Of a stretch of 64,000 nt of DNA, positions 26,201 to 36,104 are shown one piece after another (the first letter of the stretch is position 1; each line of letters starts with the position of its first letter). The translations under genes were made by a program, and so were the position numbers. The stretch comes from Campylobacterota bacterium (GTDB lineage Bacteria > Campylobacterota > Campylobacteria > Campylobacterales > Nitratiruptoraceae): positions 1 to 64,000 of the forward strand of contig JAADDW010000015.1 of assembly GCA_013153715.1 (NCBI GenBank). Direction: 5' to 3'. The notes beneath the pieces were generated by a model. The model was not told the origin of the DNA. It saw only the letters and a program-made list of their open reading frames with translations, and did no database searches.

Positions 26201-27175
26201 CTAGACCACTCCCTGTTCGTACATGGCTCGCATCCGCTCTTTCTCCTGCTCCCGTTTCCTCTTCTCAGCCAGTTTCTTCCGATATTCGGCCAGATCGAAT
26301 CCGAGGAGTCTGAGCATAGGTGCCGCGATGAAGATGGAGCTGTAGGTCCCGACGATAATTCCGACGAGAAGGGTGAAACTGAACCCTCTGATAATCTCTC
26401 CTCCGAAGAGGTAGAGGGTGAAGACCACGAAGAAGGTGGTCAGAGAGGTTAGGGTTGTTCGGGAGAGGGTTTTGGTGATAGAGTCGTTGATGACCTGGTT
26501 CAAATCGTTGAGTTTGAGATTTTCGACAATTCCCTCCCTAATTCTGTCGAAGACGATGATGGTATCGTTGAGGGAGTAACCCAGGAGGGTCAGGATAGCC
26601 GCCAAGATGTCGAGATTGACCGGAATGTTGAAGAGGCTGATGGCCCCCATGGCGATGGAGGCGTCATGGACCAGGGCTAGAACACTGGCCAGGGCGAAGC
26701 GCCACTCAAAGCGGAAGCTGACATAGAGGAGAATAGCTACCAGAGCGATAATTGTCGCTTTGATCCCCTTCTCCCTCAATTCTCCTCCCACTTTGGGACC
26801 TACCATATCGACCCGCCGTACCTCGAAATTTCCTGTCCCTTTGAGGACTTGGCGGACCTCATCTCCAATATCTTTCCCGAGGTTTTTGGTTGAGGTTTTG
26901 AGCCGAATGATGATCTCCTGGTCACTTCCAAAATAGGTGACACTGGCCTCTTTGAAGAGTTCACTCTTTTTCAGAGCCTTTCGGATGGTGGCGATGTCAA
27001 CCGGCTTATCGTAGCGGACCTGGACAATTGTCCCTCCGGCAAAGTCGATACCGAAATTGAGCCCCTTGAGTGCCAAGAGTGCCCAGGAACCCAGGACCAG
27101 GAGGGCGGAGATCGCCATGAAGAGCTTGGCTTTCCCCATGAAATCGTAGGTTCTATCTGTCTTGAAAAACTCCAT
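26201..27175 (-). CDS. secF: SecF, protein translocase accessory subunit
   Basis: 324 residues, six transmembrane helices with a large periplasmic loop after the first. GLNFGIDFAGGTIVQVRYD is the SecF/SecD D1 motif; YSLNDTIIVFDRIREG and RTTLTSLTTFFVVFTLYLFGGEIIRGFSFTLLVGIIVGTYSSIFIAAPM are the conserved C-terminal RND-like part. Pulls secreted proteins across using the proton gradient. Follows secD by 1 base. Confidence 0.96.
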   Translation of the reverse strand: MEFFKTDRTYDFMGKAKLFMAISALLVLGSWALLALKGLNFGIDFAGGTIVQVRYDKPVDIATIRKALKKSELFKEASVTYFGSDQEIIIRLKTSTKNLGKDIGDEVRQVLKGTGNFEVRRVDMVGPKVGGELREKGIKATIIALVAILLYVSFRFEWRFALASVLALVHDASIAMGAISLFNIPVNLDILAAILTLLGYSLNDTIIVFDRIREGIVENLKLNDLNQVINDSITKTLSRTTLTSLTTFFVVFTLYLFGGEIIRGFSFTLLVGIIVGTYSSIFIAAPMLRLLGFDLAEYRKKLAEKRKREQEKERMRAMYEQGVV

Positions 27176-27176
27176 A

Positions 27177-28742
27177 TCAGACCTTTATCCCAAACCATTT
27201 GGAGAGATTACGATCCCGCTCGATGCGGGGAATGAGGGCGTCGTAGATCCCGTGGGTTCCGACGATGGCTGTGAGCATCGAAGCGAGGATCCCGATACTG
27301 ATTGTCAAGGCAAACCCTTTGATAGGCCCCGTTCCGTAGGCGTAGAGAACGACGGCGGCGATGAGGGTTGTGATATTGGCGTCCAGAATGGCGCTCATGG
27401 CGTTTTTGTACCCCTGTTCGATGGCCTTGCGGATGGAGACCCCCTGGCGGAGGAGCTCCCTAATCCGCTCGTTGATAATCACATTGGCATCGACGGCCAT
27501 ACCGACTGTGAGGACGATCCCAGCCATTCCGGGAAGGGTGAGGGTCGCCCCGAAGAGGGCCATGATCCCGATGATGAGGAAGAGGTTGGCCACCAGGGCT
27601 ACATCGGCGATAACTCCGGCGATACCGTAATAGATGGCCATGAAGAGGACGACGAGGATGAAGCCGCTCACCAAGGCGATGAAGCTGGAGCGGATGCTAT
27701 CGGCTCCGAGGCTCGGCCCTACACTCCGTTTCTCCTCCATGTAGACGGGGGCCAGGAGGGCACCGCTCCGGAGGGCAATAGCCACATCGTGGGCCTCTTC
27801 CACTGTAAATCCGCCGCTAATCTGACCGCTCCCTCCGCCAATCCGCTCCCGAATGACCGGTGCCGAGTAGATCAGATTGTCGAGGACCACCGCCAGCCGT
27901 TTCCCCACATTTTTGGCTGTGAAATCCCCGAAGATTCGGGCCCCCTCGCTGTTGAGGGTAAAGTTGATGACCGGCTGGTTATTCTGATCGAAGGCGACCC
28001 GGGCATCGGTGACCATGGAGCCGTCGAGAATGGGGATCTCCTTGAGGAGATACTTTCTCCCGTGGCGGTCCTTGAGGATCACATCGCCGTACTGGGCCGC
28101 CTCTTCGGGGGTCATCTGGTTGACCCGAGCCTGACGGTCCTCATCGACAGCCATAAGTTGGAGATGGGCCGCCTTGGCTATCAATTTTCGGACCCGTTGC
28201 TCCTCTTCAGGTGTCTTGATACCCGGAAGCTCCACCAGGATCTTATCTTTCCCCTGTTTAGCTACCGTCGGTTCGGCCAGCCCGTACTGGTCCAATCTGT
28301 TTCTGATGGTATCAACGGCCTGTTTGATGGCGTACTCTTTGACAGACTCGATCTCCTGGGGTGAGAGGGTGACGGTGTACTGCTCCCCCTCCCTCTGGAC
28401 GATGAGCCCCTTGTCTTTGGCCAGGAACTCGTCGATTTTGGGAGCATCGTCCGGATCGAGGAGTTTGAAGGTGATCTTTCTCCCTTGGACCCGGAGCTCG
28501 TCGATGAGAATATCATTATCCTCGGCGAAATATTTGATACTGGAGGCGACAGATTTGATCTTGGATTCGATCGCCTTTTCGGTATCGACTCCGAGGAGCA
28601 TATGGAGCCCCCCTTGGAGATCGAGGCCCAGTGTGATTTTGGGTCCCTCTTTGAGCCCCAGAAGGGAGGGGAGACTGAGGGCGACCCCTGCTACGAAGAC
28701 CAGGAGAAAGATAATAAAGCGGTAGTTGAGCCAGCGACCCAT
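27177..28742 (-). CDS. secD: SecD, protein translocase accessory subunit
   Basis: 521 residues. [18 protein letters not shown] is the SecD D1 motif; the periplasmic P1 domain spans about 55-330; the C-terminal membrane domain includes [11 protein letters not shown]-like [19 protein letters not shown] and [14 protein letters not shown] with the essential D-N pair. Works with SecF and YajC. 3 bases after yajC. Confidence 0.97.
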   Translation of the reverse strand: MGRWLNYRFIIFLLVFVAGVALSLPSLLGLKEGPKITLGLDLQGGLHMLLGVDTEKAIESKIKSVASSIKYFAEDNDILIDELRVQGRKITFKLLDPDDAPKIDEFLAKDKGLIVQREGEQYTVTLSPQEIESVKEYAIKQAVDTIRNRLDQYGLAEPTVAKQGKDKILVELPGIKTPEEEQRVRKLIAKAAHLQLMAVDEDRQARVNQMTPEEAAQYGDVILKDRHGRKYLLKEIPILDGSMVTDARVAFDQNNQPVINFTLNSEGARIFGDFTAKNVGKRLAVVLDNLIYSAPVIRERIGGGSGQISGGFTVEEAHDVAIALRSGALLAPVYMEEKRSVGPSLGADSIRSSFIALVSGFILVVLFMAIYYGIAGVIADVALVANLFLIIGIMALFGATLTLPGMAGIVLTVGMAVDANVIINERIRELLRQGVSIRKAIEQGYKNAMSAILDANITTLIAAVVLYAYGTGPIKGFALTISIGILASMLTAIVGTHGIYDALIPRIERDRNLSKWFGIKV

Positions 28743-28745
28743 TGT

Positions 28746-29024
28746 CTAACTTTCAAGCTTTTTGGCGATGAAGTTTTTGTCCAGTTTGACCTCTGTTGTC
28801 TCATTGATCTTGGCCTTGATATAGTTCTCCTCATTTTTGACCACTTCGGCTATAATACCTCCAGATGTGACAATCTTGTCGCCCTTTTTGAGCCCCTCCA
28901 CCATCTCTTTGTGTTTTTTCTGCTGTTGCTGTTGGGGGCGGATGATGAGGAAGTAGAAGATCACGAAGATGATGATCATCGGAATAAAGGATCCGAGAAT
29001 GCTCGCTGTACCTTGTTGTTCCAT
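28746..29024 (-). CDS. yajC: YajC preprotein translocase subunit
   Basis: 92 residues from ATG 29024 (AAAGGACC upstream). One N-terminal transmembrane helix (IPMIIIFVIFYFLIIRPQQQQQKKHKEM) and the GDKIVTSGGIIAEVV domain. Head of the yajC-secD-secF operon. The start overlaps the proposed divergent lnt start, so both promoters must lie inside the neighbour's 5' end. Confidence 0.93.
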   Translation of the reverse strand: MEQQGTASILGSFIPMIIIFVIFYFLIIRPQQQQQKKHKEMVEGLKKGDKIVTSGGIIAEVVKNEENYIKAKINETTEVKLDKNFIAKKLES

Positions 29025-30279
29025 GGTAGGTCCTTTGGTCGGAAAATTTGGGAGATATTTTAACATCAAAATACTAATAGGAGTCTTTGGAGCCCCACTC
29101 CTCCTCTCGGCACCTATCTACCTGATCCATTTTGGAATAGATTCTCCTCTCCTCAACTCCCTCCTCCTTATGGGGGCCCTCACCCTCTTTTTGAGGCTCT
29201 CCCCCTCCGAGGCCTTCTGGAGCGGTTTCTTGGTCGGCCTCCTCTGGTTCTACTGGATCGCCTTGAGCTTCCGCTATTACAATCTGACCCCTCTGATCCC
29301 TCTGGTCCTCCTCTTCATAGGGAGTGTTTACGGCTTCCTCTTCTGGGTTGGGTATAAAATTGCCTCCCTCCTCCCCTCTCCTTGGGGTTCTTTGGGGGGG
29401 AAGGTGGCCTTCTGGCTCCTCATCGGTCAGATCCACCCCTTCGGCTTCAACTGGTTCCGTCCGGAGATGCTCCTGGCCCAGAGTCTCTTTGGGGTGACTG
29501 AACTCCACTTGGCCCTTCTCCTGGTGGCGGCTGGTGCCCTCACTCTCCCCAGGTGGTGGAAGGCCCTGGCTCTGACGGCTCTCCTGGCCCTCCAGTGGGA
29601 GGAGGTCTCCCCTCCCCCCCTCGCCCCCCTCAAAATCAAGCTGGTCACAACCCACCTCCCCCAGGATAGGAAGTGGCTCCCCTCCCAGCGGCCGAAGATC
29701 ATAGAGTCCAATCTCCAAGCGATAGAGGAGGCCATAGAGGGAGGATACGATCTGGTCGTCCTCCCCGAGAGCGCCTTCCCCCTCTTCCTCAACGAAGACC
29801 TCGACCTCCTGGAACGGCTCCAGAGGCTGAGTTCCAACATAGCCATTGTGACAGGGGCCCTCTACCATCGGGAGGGGAGGTACTACAATTCCACCTATCT
29901 CTTTGACAAGGGGCGGGTCCAGATTTTCAACAAGGTAATCCTCGTCCCCTTTGGCGAGGAGATCCCGCTTCCTCAACCGCTTGCCCGGTGGATCAACGAC
30001 CTCTTTTTTGGAGGGAGCAGTGATTATACCCCTGCTGTCGCTCCGGCAACCTATCGGATCGGGGGGTCCTCCTTTACCAACGCCATCTGCTATGAGGCGA
30101 CACACCCTCTCATCTACTCCACAGAGACCCCCTACATCATCGCCTTGAGTAACAACGCCTGGTTTCTCCCCTCTATCGAACCGACCCTTCAGAATATGCT
30201 CATCCGATATTATGCTACAATCTACCACAAAGTGGTCTATCATGCGACCAATATGGCCCAGACAGCTATCATACGGTAA
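29023..30279 (+). CDS. lnt: Apolipoprotein N-acyltransferase
   Basis: About 418 residues: several transmembrane helices then a nitrilase domain. The Glu-Lys-Cys catalytic triad is visible as LPESAF, NKVILVPFGEE and ICYEAT. Lnt adds the third acyl chain to lipoproteins in the inner membrane and so serves the several lipoproteins in this window. The start is uncertain: ATG 29023 (no clear RBS) or TTG 29035 both fall at the opposed yajC start, and the hydrophobic core begins at about 29070. Confidence 0.9.
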   Translation: MVGPLVGKFGRYFNIKILIGVFGAPLLLSAPIYLIHFGIDSPLLNSLLLMGALTLFLRLSPSEAFWSGFLVGLLWFYWIALSFRYYNLTPLIPLVLLFIGSVYGFLFWVGYKIASLLPSPWGSLGGKVAFWLLIGQIHPFGFNWFRPEMLLAQSLFGVTELHLALLLVAAGALTLPRWWKALALTALLALQWEEVSPPPLAPLKIKLVTTHLPQDRKWLPSQRPKIIESNLQAIEEAIEGGYDLVVLPESAFPLFLNEDLDLLERLQRLSSNIAIVTGALYHREGRYYNSTYLFDKGRVQIFNKVILVPFGEEIPLPQPLARWINDLFFGGSSDYTPAVAPATYRIGGSSFTNAICYEATHPLIYSTETPYIIALSNNAWFLPSIEPTLQNMLIRYYATIYHKVVYHATNMAQTAIIR

Positions 30280-30288
30280 GGAGGGAGA

Positions 30289-31161
30289 ATGGTTGCCACC
30301 GCCGTTACCGATCTGATCGGCGGAACCCCTCTTGTCCAGATCGACGAGGGGATCTTCGGGAAGTGTGAATTCCTCAATCCAGGGGGGAGTATCAAGGATC
30401 GGATCGCTCTCAACATGGTTCGGGAGGCCCTGGAAAGGGGGGAGATCTCCAGGGAGACCCCTCTGGTGGAGGCGACGAGTGGCAATACAGGGATCGGATT
30501 GGCTATGGTGGCGGCCAGTCTGGGCATGGAGGTTGTCCTCGTTATGCCGGAGTCTATGAGTCTTGAGCGGCGGAAGCTCCTCAAATTTCTCGGGGCTCGA
30601 CTGATCCTCACCCCTGCCGAAGAGGGGATGGAGGGGGCGGTCCGAAAGGCTGAAGAGCTCCGGAGGGAGGGGTACTTTATGCTGGACCAGTTCAGAAACA
30701 GGGCCAACCCCGAGGCCCACAGGGCGACGGCCCAAGAGATTGTGGAGGCCGTTCCCGATCTGGAGATCTTCGTGGCCGGTGTCGGAACGGGGGGAACCAT
30801 TACAGGCGTAGGGAAGTTTCTCAAGCCTAGAGGGGTGAGGATTTTCGCCGTAGAACCTGCCCGGAGCCCCGTTTTGAGTGGAGGTGCTCCGGGACCCCAT
30901 GGAATTCAGGGGATCGGAGCCGGCTTTGTCCCCCCTCTCCTCGATACAACCCTCTTCCAGGAGGTGATCCCCATCGATGATGGGGAGGCTCTGGCCACAG
31001 CCCGCCAACTCGGTCGGGAGAAGGGGCTCCTGGTCGGTATCAGTAGTGGAGCCAATGTGGCCGCCGCCCGCCGGTTGGCGGAGCGGTATCCGGGGAGGAA
31101 GATTGTAACCGTTCTCCCGGATGGAGTGGAGCGCTACCTCTCGACGGAGCTGGTAGAGTGA
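30289..31161 (+). CDS. cysK: Cysteine synthase
   Basis: 290 residues. NPGGSIKDRIALNM contains the PLP lysine; EATSGNTGIGLAMVAA, MPESMSLERRKLLKFLGA and AGVGTGGTITGVGKFLK are the family's substrate and phosphate loops; GISSGANVAAA is the C-terminal motif. Makes cysteine from O-acetylserine (or phosphoserine) and sulfide. Shorter than CysK of E. coli (323). RBS AAGGAGGG. Overlaps the next gene by four bases (GTGA). Confidence 0.9.
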   Translation: MVATAVTDLIGGTPLVQIDEGIFGKCEFLNPGGSIKDRIALNMVREALERGEISRETPLVEATSGNTGIGLAMVAASLGMEVVLVMPESMSLERRKLLKFLGARLILTPAEEGMEGAVRKAEELRREGYFMLDQFRNRANPEAHRATAQEIVEAVPDLEIFVAGVGTGGTITGVGKFLKPRGVRIFAVEPARSPVLSGGAPGPHGIQGIGAGFVPPLLDTTLFQEVIPIDDGEALATARQLGREKGLLVGISSGANVAAARRLAERYPGRKIVTVLPDGVERYLSTELVE

Positions 31162-31736
31162 AATTTTTCGAGACAATCAGGGTGGAAGAGGGGAGGGCCC
31201 TCCATCTCCATTACCACAATGCCCGGCTCAACAGGACCATTGCCGACCACTTCGGGAGGGGAGGTGAAATCGATCTGGCCCACTATCTCTCCCCTCCAAA
31301 AAGGGGGATTTTTCGGTGTAGGGTGGTCTATTCCCAAGAAATAGAGGAGATCGGTTACTCCCCCTATACTCCCAGAACCATCAACTCCCTTACCCTGGTG
31401 GAGAGTACTGTCCAGTACCGGTATAAATATCTGGATCGGCGGGAGTTGGAGAGGGTGGCCGAGGAGGGGCGGAAGAGGGGAGCCGATGGGGTGATCATTG
31501 TCCAGAATGGCCTCCTGACCGACTGCTCCATCGCCAATATCGCCCTCTTCGATGGAACGGAGTGGAGGACTCCGGCTACCCCCCTCCTTCCGGGAACGAC
31601 CCGGGCTAGACTCTTGGATGAGGGGGTGCTCCGCCCCGCTCCCCTTACTCCCCACGATCTTCTGAAGGCTGAGAAGATCGCCCTCCTCAATGCCATGGTC
31701 GGCTTCTACCAGCTGGATAATCCCATAATTCTCTGA
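31158..31736 (+). CDS. Aminotransferase class IV (PabC-like)
   Basis: 192 residues, a compact class IV PLP enzyme. FETIRVEEGRALHLHYHNARLNRT gives the N-terminal motif, and LTDCSIANIALFDGTEWRTP, PLLPGTTRARLL and APLTPHDLLKAEKIALLNAMVG are the PLP-site segments. 4-amino-4-deoxychorismate lyase for p-aminobenzoate is the common assignment of this short version; branched-chain or D-amino acid transaminases are longer. No pabB domain is attached. GTG start. Confidence 0.72.
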   Translation: MKFFETIRVEEGRALHLHYHNARLNRTIADHFGRGGEIDLAHYLSPPKRGIFRCRVVYSQEIEEIGYSPYTPRTINSLTLVESTVQYRYKYLDRRELERVAEEGRKRGADGVIIVQNGLLTDCSIANIALFDGTEWRTPATPLLPGTTRARLLDEGVLRPAPLTPHDLLKAEKIALLNAMVGFYQLDNPIIL

Positions 31737-31748
31737 AGGAGGTTTGAA

Positions 31749-32186
31749 ATGCTCTACGATCTGCTCCAGGACAACCAGTTTGCCGCCCTTTTGCGCTCCC
31801 ACAGCCTCGATATTCTCCACTATCTCTTTGAAAAGGGGGAGGAATTTGGTGTGGTGGCCGACAGAGATGCCATCTCCTTCAATCCCAAACTCCCAGATGA
31901 GATCTACCGATCCCTCCCCGAGTTTCCCCTCTTTCTCCTTGTCAATTACACATTTGAGAGCGGGAGAATCGAGAATGGCTCCCTGGTCTTCGAGGCAGGT
32001 TTCGGTCCGGAGAACTTCGGCTCTGTTGTCACCATTCCTGTCGAGTCCCTTCTCCAGATCATCGTCGATGAGACCCCTATCTTTGTCAATCTCACCGCCA
32101 CCATCAAGAGGAGACCAGCCCCTAAAGATTCGATGGAGCTCTTCCTCTCCAATCCGGAAAACCGAAAATTCATGAAGAAGGGGTGA
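31749..32186 (+). CDS. Hypothetical protein, 145 aa, SspB-like pattern
   Basis: Soluble 145-residue protein with AAGGAGG upstream. An N-terminal helix pair (LYDLLQDNQFAALLRSHSLDIL) is followed by alternating strands including FLLVNYTFESGRIENGSLVFEAGFG and SVVTIPVESLLQIIV, then a flexible tail. The pattern (helix, a region with I/V-rich strands, VPx-x-(L/I)xxI) faintly resembles SspB, the ClpXP adaptor for ssrA-tagged proteins; this is weak. It follows cysK and the class IV aminotransferase, with a 12-base gap. Confidence 0.5.
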   Translation: MLYDLLQDNQFAALLRSHSLDILHYLFEKGEEFGVVADRDAISFNPKLPDEIYRSLPEFPLFLLVNYTFESGRIENGSLVFEAGFGPENFGSVVTIPVESLLQIIVDETPIFVNLTATIKRRPAPKDSMELFLSNPENRKFMKKG

Positions 32187-32192
32187 GCCCCC

Positions 32193-33092
32193 CTACTTCT
32201 TCAGTCTGAGGAGGAGCTCGACGATCTTGAGGAGATAGGGGTCGTGCTTCCTCTCCTTGAGGTAGCAGATATAGAATTTTCTCTTGATCTTCTCCCCCTT
32301 GATCTTGGATTCGAAGAGCCGTCCCGCCTGGACCTCATTTTCAATGGCGTACCGGGAGATAATGGAGACTGTCGGGTGCTCCTTGTCGATGGGGCTCTTG
32401 AGGACGGCGTTGACTACAGCTGTCGATGAGCTCACCTCGCTAATGACATTGAATTTCTTGCAACTCACCCCGAGCTTCTCAAAGGCCTCTGCCACCATCT
32501 TCCTCGTATGGCTCCCCTCCTCCCTACAGATCCAGTTGAAGCGGTAGAGATCCTCAGTTCTGATATATTTGGGGAGTTTGGTGTTGCTGAAGAGGACCAG
32601 TTCATCTTCCATCCACTCCCGATAGATGAGTCCCTCCTTGAAGATAGGGGACTCGATGAGCCCCAGGTCGTACTTCTTCTCCAGAACGCTATCGACGACA
32701 GTTTCGCTCAGGTCAACTCTGATCAGAATATCGTTGTTGCAGGTCTCCCGTATATCTTTGATAATTTCGGGGAGGACATAGTTTCCTATAGTGAAGGAGG
32801 CCCCGATGATGAATGTGATCTCCTTGTTGATTATTTTGAGGAGGTCCTGCTCCGCATTCTGGAGACATTTGGAGAGCCTCAAGGCTATTTTATAGACCTC
32901 TTCTCCCTCTTTGGTCAGCCGTACCCCATTTTTCTTCCGCTCTATCAGTTTGGCATCCAGCATCTCCTCCAGATGTTTAATCTGCTGGGTGACGGCTGGT
33001 TGGGAGATACCCAGTTTGGCGCTGGCCTTGGAAAAACTCTTCTCCTTGACTACCACTAAAAATGTTTCGAGCTTTGTGAAATCCTTTAACAT
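32193..33092 (-). CDS. LysR family transcriptional regulator
   Basis: 299 residues from ATG 33092 (AAAGGTAG upstream). Helix-turn-helix: LETFLVVVKEKSFSKASAKLGISQPAVTQQIKHLEEMLDAKLIER at residues about 8-52; the effector domain starts at ITFIIGASFTIGNYVLPEII. It is divergent from the UvrD-like gene across an AT-rich 136-base spacer that probably holds its own operator. Close to cysK, so a sulfur or carbon regulator role is possible but unsupported. Codon use is more AT-rich and Lys/Ile-rich than neighbours, hinting at later arrival. Confidence 0.88.
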   Translation of the reverse strand: MLKDFTKLETFLVVVKEKSFSKASAKLGISQPAVTQQIKHLEEMLDAKLIERKKNGVRLTKEGEEVYKIALRLSKCLQNAEQDLLKIINKEITFIIGASFTIGNYVLPEIIKDIRETCNNDILIRVDLSETVVDSVLEKKYDLGLIESPIFKEGLIYREWMEDELVLFSNTKLPKYIRTEDLYRFNWICREEGSHTRKMVAEAFEKLGVSCKKFNVISEVSSSTAVVNAVLKSPIDKEHPTVSIISRYAIENEVQAGRLFESKIKGEKIKRKFYICYLKERKHDPYLLKIVELLLRLKK

Positions 33093-33200
33093 GGTGCTAC
33101 CTTTAACCTTTTCATCTATTTTCTCCCTATAATTATAACTCAATTTTATCGAAAAAGCTAAAATATAAAATCTGATTATAATTTTCCGTTGACCTCTTTT

Positions 33201-33209
33201 TGTTATAAT
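33201..33209 (+). promoter_or_regulatory. Extended -10 promoter (TGTTATAAT) of the helicase gene
   Basis: Exact TGnTATAAT, 19 bases before ATG 33229; a second TATAAT lies about 30 bases upstream and several minus-strand -10-like boxes serve the LysR gene. The short leader of about 13 bases leaves little room for an RBS. Confidence 0.5.
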
Positions 33210-33228
33210 TAAAACTAAAAAGCGGGTC

Positions 33229-35280
33229 ATGGAGCAGATCCTTTATGAGCTCAACGAGGAGCAGAGAAGAGCGGTACAGACCATCGATGGCCCCCTCCTC
33301 ATTCTGGCTGGAGCTGGAACGGGGAAGACCAAGACGATTACCACCCGTCTCGCCTATCTCATCGATCTTGGAGTCGATCCCGCTTCCATTCTGACCCTCA
33401 CCTTCACCAACAAAGCGGCCAAAGAGATGAGGGATCGGGCCTTCGCCCTCATTGGAGACCATCTCCCCTCCCAACCTCTCCTCTGCACTTTCCATAAATT
33501 TGGGCTCCTCTTCCTGAGGCGGTATATCCACAAATTGGGACGGGACCGCAATTTCGTCATCATCGATACCGACGACAAGAAACGGATCATCAAATCCTTC
33601 AAGACAGATCTCCCCCTCTCCGTCGTCGCCACTGAGATCAGCCGCTACAAGAACTCCCTCATCTCCCCTGAGGAAGCTGTCGCCTCGGCCAAACTGGAGA
33701 ATTTCAAGGAGATTTCACGGCTCTATCTCGAATATCAGAACTATCTCTCCGAGAACAATCTGGTGGATTTCGACGATCTCCTCATTCTCACCTATAGGAT
33801 TTTGGAGGGCGACCCCGATATAGCCCTCTCGGTGAGTAGGGAGTACAACTTCATCATGGTCGATGAGTACCAGGATACCAACGATATACAGAACAGACTC
33901 CTCATGAAACTCTGTTCCAGCCACGACAATATCTGCGTTGTGGGTGATGATGATCAGAGTATCTACGGCTGGCGGGGGGCCAATATCAACAATATCCTCT
34001 ATTTCCACGAACACTTTTCCAATGCGAAGATTATCAGGCTGGAGAAGAACTACCGATCGACCAGGAAGATTTTGGAGGCCGCCAACAGACTCATCGAACA
34101 CAACCGCAATAGGTTGGGGAAACATCTGGAGGCTGTCAGGGAGGAGGGGGCCGATATTGAGGTTCTGGCCAGCAGAGATGAGCAGGAGGAGGCGGCTCGG
34201 ATAGCCGAGAAGATAGGGAGACTCATAGATCGGGGAGAGGACCCTGCCAAGATCGCTGTCCTCTTTCGGATCAACGCCCTCTCCCGCTCCATTGAGGAGG
34301 CCCTCACCAAGGCCCGTATCCCCTTTCAACTGGTGGGAGCTATCCGTTTCTATGAGCGGGCGGAGATCAAAGATATTATCAGCTACCTGCGGATTATCTC
34401 CAATCCGAGGGATGAGTTCAGTCTGAAGAGGGTGATCAACCGCCCCAAACGGGGGGTGGGGAAGGTGACCTATGAGCGGCTCCACTCCCTGGCTCTCCAC
34501 GAGGGGATCGGAATTATGGAGCTCCTCCTCAAACTGCCTGAGGAGGAGATTGTCAGAGTTGTCGGGAGGAAGAGTGGGAGGAGTCTCAAGGGGTTTGCCT
34601 ACGCCATCGACCTCCTCCATCAGAAGAGTCTCCAAGGGGACCTGGAGAATTTTATCGATGAGTTTGAGAGGCTCATCGGTTTGAGGGAGTACTACTCCCA
34701 TCTTCCCGACGGCATGGAGCGGGTCCTCAATATCGACGAGTTCTATGGGCTTTTCCGAGACCATATGAGGGAGCAGAGGGGGAGTACCTTGGAGGAGTTT
34801 CTGGCCGAGATCTCCCTCCAGAGTGACCAGGATCAGCTAGACGGGAAGCGGGTCTCCATTATGAGTGTCCACGCCAGCAAGGGGTTGGAGTTCAAGCACC
34901 TCTTCGTTATCGGTATGGAGGAGGGCTTCTTTCCGCTGACAGGCGATGGGTGCGATATTGAGGAGGAGCGGCGGCTCGGCTATGTGGCCATCACCCGAGC
35001 CATGGACCGTCTGACCCTGAGTTATGTCCGAAAGAGGTTTTACCGAGGGAGGAGGAGCAGTCTGGAGAAGAGCCGTTTCCTCGGGGAGGCGGGACTCTGC
35101 AAAGGGAGTATCAAGATAGAGAGAAAGTCCCTCTTCAAAAAGGGGGATCTTGTCAAACATAAACTCTTCGGCATAGGGAGGGTTATCGGGATCAGCAGGG
35201 CGGGTAAGGAGTTTAAGCTCTCCATCAATTTCGGCGGGACGGTCCGGGAGATTTTGGCCTCCTTTGTGGAGCGGATATGA
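33229..35280 (+). CDS. UvrD/PcrA/Rep family DNA helicase
   Basis: 683 residues, superfamily 1A. Motifs: Q-motif LNEEQRRAV, Walker A LAGAGTGKTKTI, TFTNKAAKEM, DEYQDTND (Walker B), VVGDDDQSIYGWRGA, LEKNYRST, RAEIKDIISYLRI region, VSIMSVHASKGLEFKHLFV, and EERRLGYVAITRA. A Tudor-like tail (FKKGDLVKHKLFGIGRVIGI) ends the protein, as in UvrD/PcrA. Serves nucleotide-excision and mismatch repair and replication-fork restart; Mfd is encoded 11 kb away. Confidence 0.93.
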   Translation: MEQILYELNEEQRRAVQTIDGPLLILAGAGTGKTKTITTRLAYLIDLGVDPASILTLTFTNKAAKEMRDRAFALIGDHLPSQPLLCTFHKFGLLFLRRYIHKLGRDRNFVIIDTDDKKRIIKSFKTDLPLSVVATEISRYKNSLISPEEAVASAKLENFKEISRLYLEYQNYLSENNLVDFDDLLILTYRILEGDPDIALSVSREYNFIMVDEYQDTNDIQNRLLMKLCSSHDNICVVGDDDQSIYGWRGANINNILYFHEHFSNAKIIRLEKNYRSTRKILEAANRLIEHNRNRLGKHLEAVREEGADIEVLASRDEQEEAARIAEKIGRLIDRGEDPAKIAVLFRINALSRSIEEALTKARIPFQLVGAIRFYERAEIKDIISYLRIISNPRDEFSLKRVINRPKRGVGKVTYERLHSLALHEGIGIMELLLKLPEEEIVRVVGRKSGRSLKGFAYAIDLLHQKSLQGDLENFIDEFERLIGLREYYSHLPDGMERVLNIDEFYGLFRDHMREQRGSTLEEFLAEISLQSDQDQLDGKRVSIMSVHASKGLEFKHLFVIGMEEGFFPLTGDGCDIEEERRLGYVAITRAMDRLTLSYVRKRFYRGRRSSLEKSRFLGEAGLCKGSIKIERKSLFKKGDLVKHKLFGIGRVIGISRAGKEFKLSINFGGTVREILASFVERI

Positions 35281-36104
35281 ACAGACTCTTTGTCGCCTAT
35301 AAACCCCCCTTCATCTCCTCCAACAGCTACCTCAACACCCTCAAAAAGAGGTATAGGGTGAGGCGGGCCGGCTTCTCGGGAATACTGGATCCCTTTGCCT
35401 CCGGAACCTTGGTAGTCGCCTTTGGCCACTATACCAAGCTCTTCCGCTTCCTCAAAAAGTATCCCAAGAGGTACAGGGCGACCCTCTGGCTGGGGGCGGA
35501 GAGTGGGAGTCTCGATATTGAGAGGGTAGAGAGGGTTCGGGAACTTCCCCCCTTTCCGGAGGAGCGGGTCCGGAAGGTGGTCCAGGGGTTCCAGGGGGAG
35601 TTCACCTATCTCCCTCCCCTCTACAGTGCCAAGAAGGTTGGGGGGGAGAGGGCCTATCGGATTGCCCAGAGGGGGGGAGAGCTCTCCCTCTCTCCGGTCA
35701 CCTCCCATATCTTCCAGATCCGACTCCTCTCCTACCGCCACCCCTTTCTCTCCTTCGAGGCCGATGTGAGCGAGGGAACCTATATTCGGAGCCTCGGGGA
35801 GGCCATTGCCCGGGAGTTGGGGGTTCCAGGGAGTCTGAGCTCCCTGGAGAGGGTACGGGAGGGGGATTTCATCTATCAGGGGGAGATTCCCCTGGACCCC
35901 CTAGACTACCTTGTGAGCTCTCCCAATAGGACCTCCCTCGCTCCGGAGCAGATTAAGGCAGGGAGGAAGATAGGGATAGAGGATCTGGAGGTGAGGGAGG
36001 AGGGGCTCTACCATCTGGTCTTCGACACCTTTTTTACCATTATCGAGGTGAAGGGGGGAGAGGTCCGCTACCTCCTCAACCTCATTCCCAGGAGTTTCCG
36101 GTGA
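35277..36104 (+). CDS. truB: tRNA pseudouridine-55 synthase
   Basis: 275 residues. RAGFSGILDPFASGTLVVAFG carries the catalytic Asp (ILDP, one of TruB's most conserved motifs); YRATLWLGAESGSLD and QVPPLYSAKKVGGERAYRIAQRG-like YLPPLYSAKKVGG are further TruB motifs. Makes Psi55 in the T loop of tRNA. ATG overlaps the helicase stop by four bases. Confidence 0.93.
   Translation: MNRLFVAYKPPFISSNSYLNTLKKRYRVRRAGFSGILDPFASGTLVVAFGHYTKLFRFLKKYPKRYRATLWLGAESGSLDIERVERVRELPPFPEERVRKVVQGFQGEFTYLPPLYSAKKVGGERAYRIAQRGGELSLSPVTSHIFQIRLLSYRHPFLSFEADVSEGTYIRSLGEAIARELGVPGSLSSLERVREGDFIYQGEIPLDPLDYLVSSPNRTSLAPEQIKAGRKIGIEDLEVREEGLYHLVFDTFFTIIEVKGGEVRYLLNLIPRSFR

Noticed and set aside
29074-31176. A 700-codon minus-strand open frame across lnt and cysK
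   Set aside because: It is fully antisense to two clear genes and has no family features. Strong bias for CTC, GAG, ATC and AGG codons avoids antisense stops, so long antisense frames are common here.
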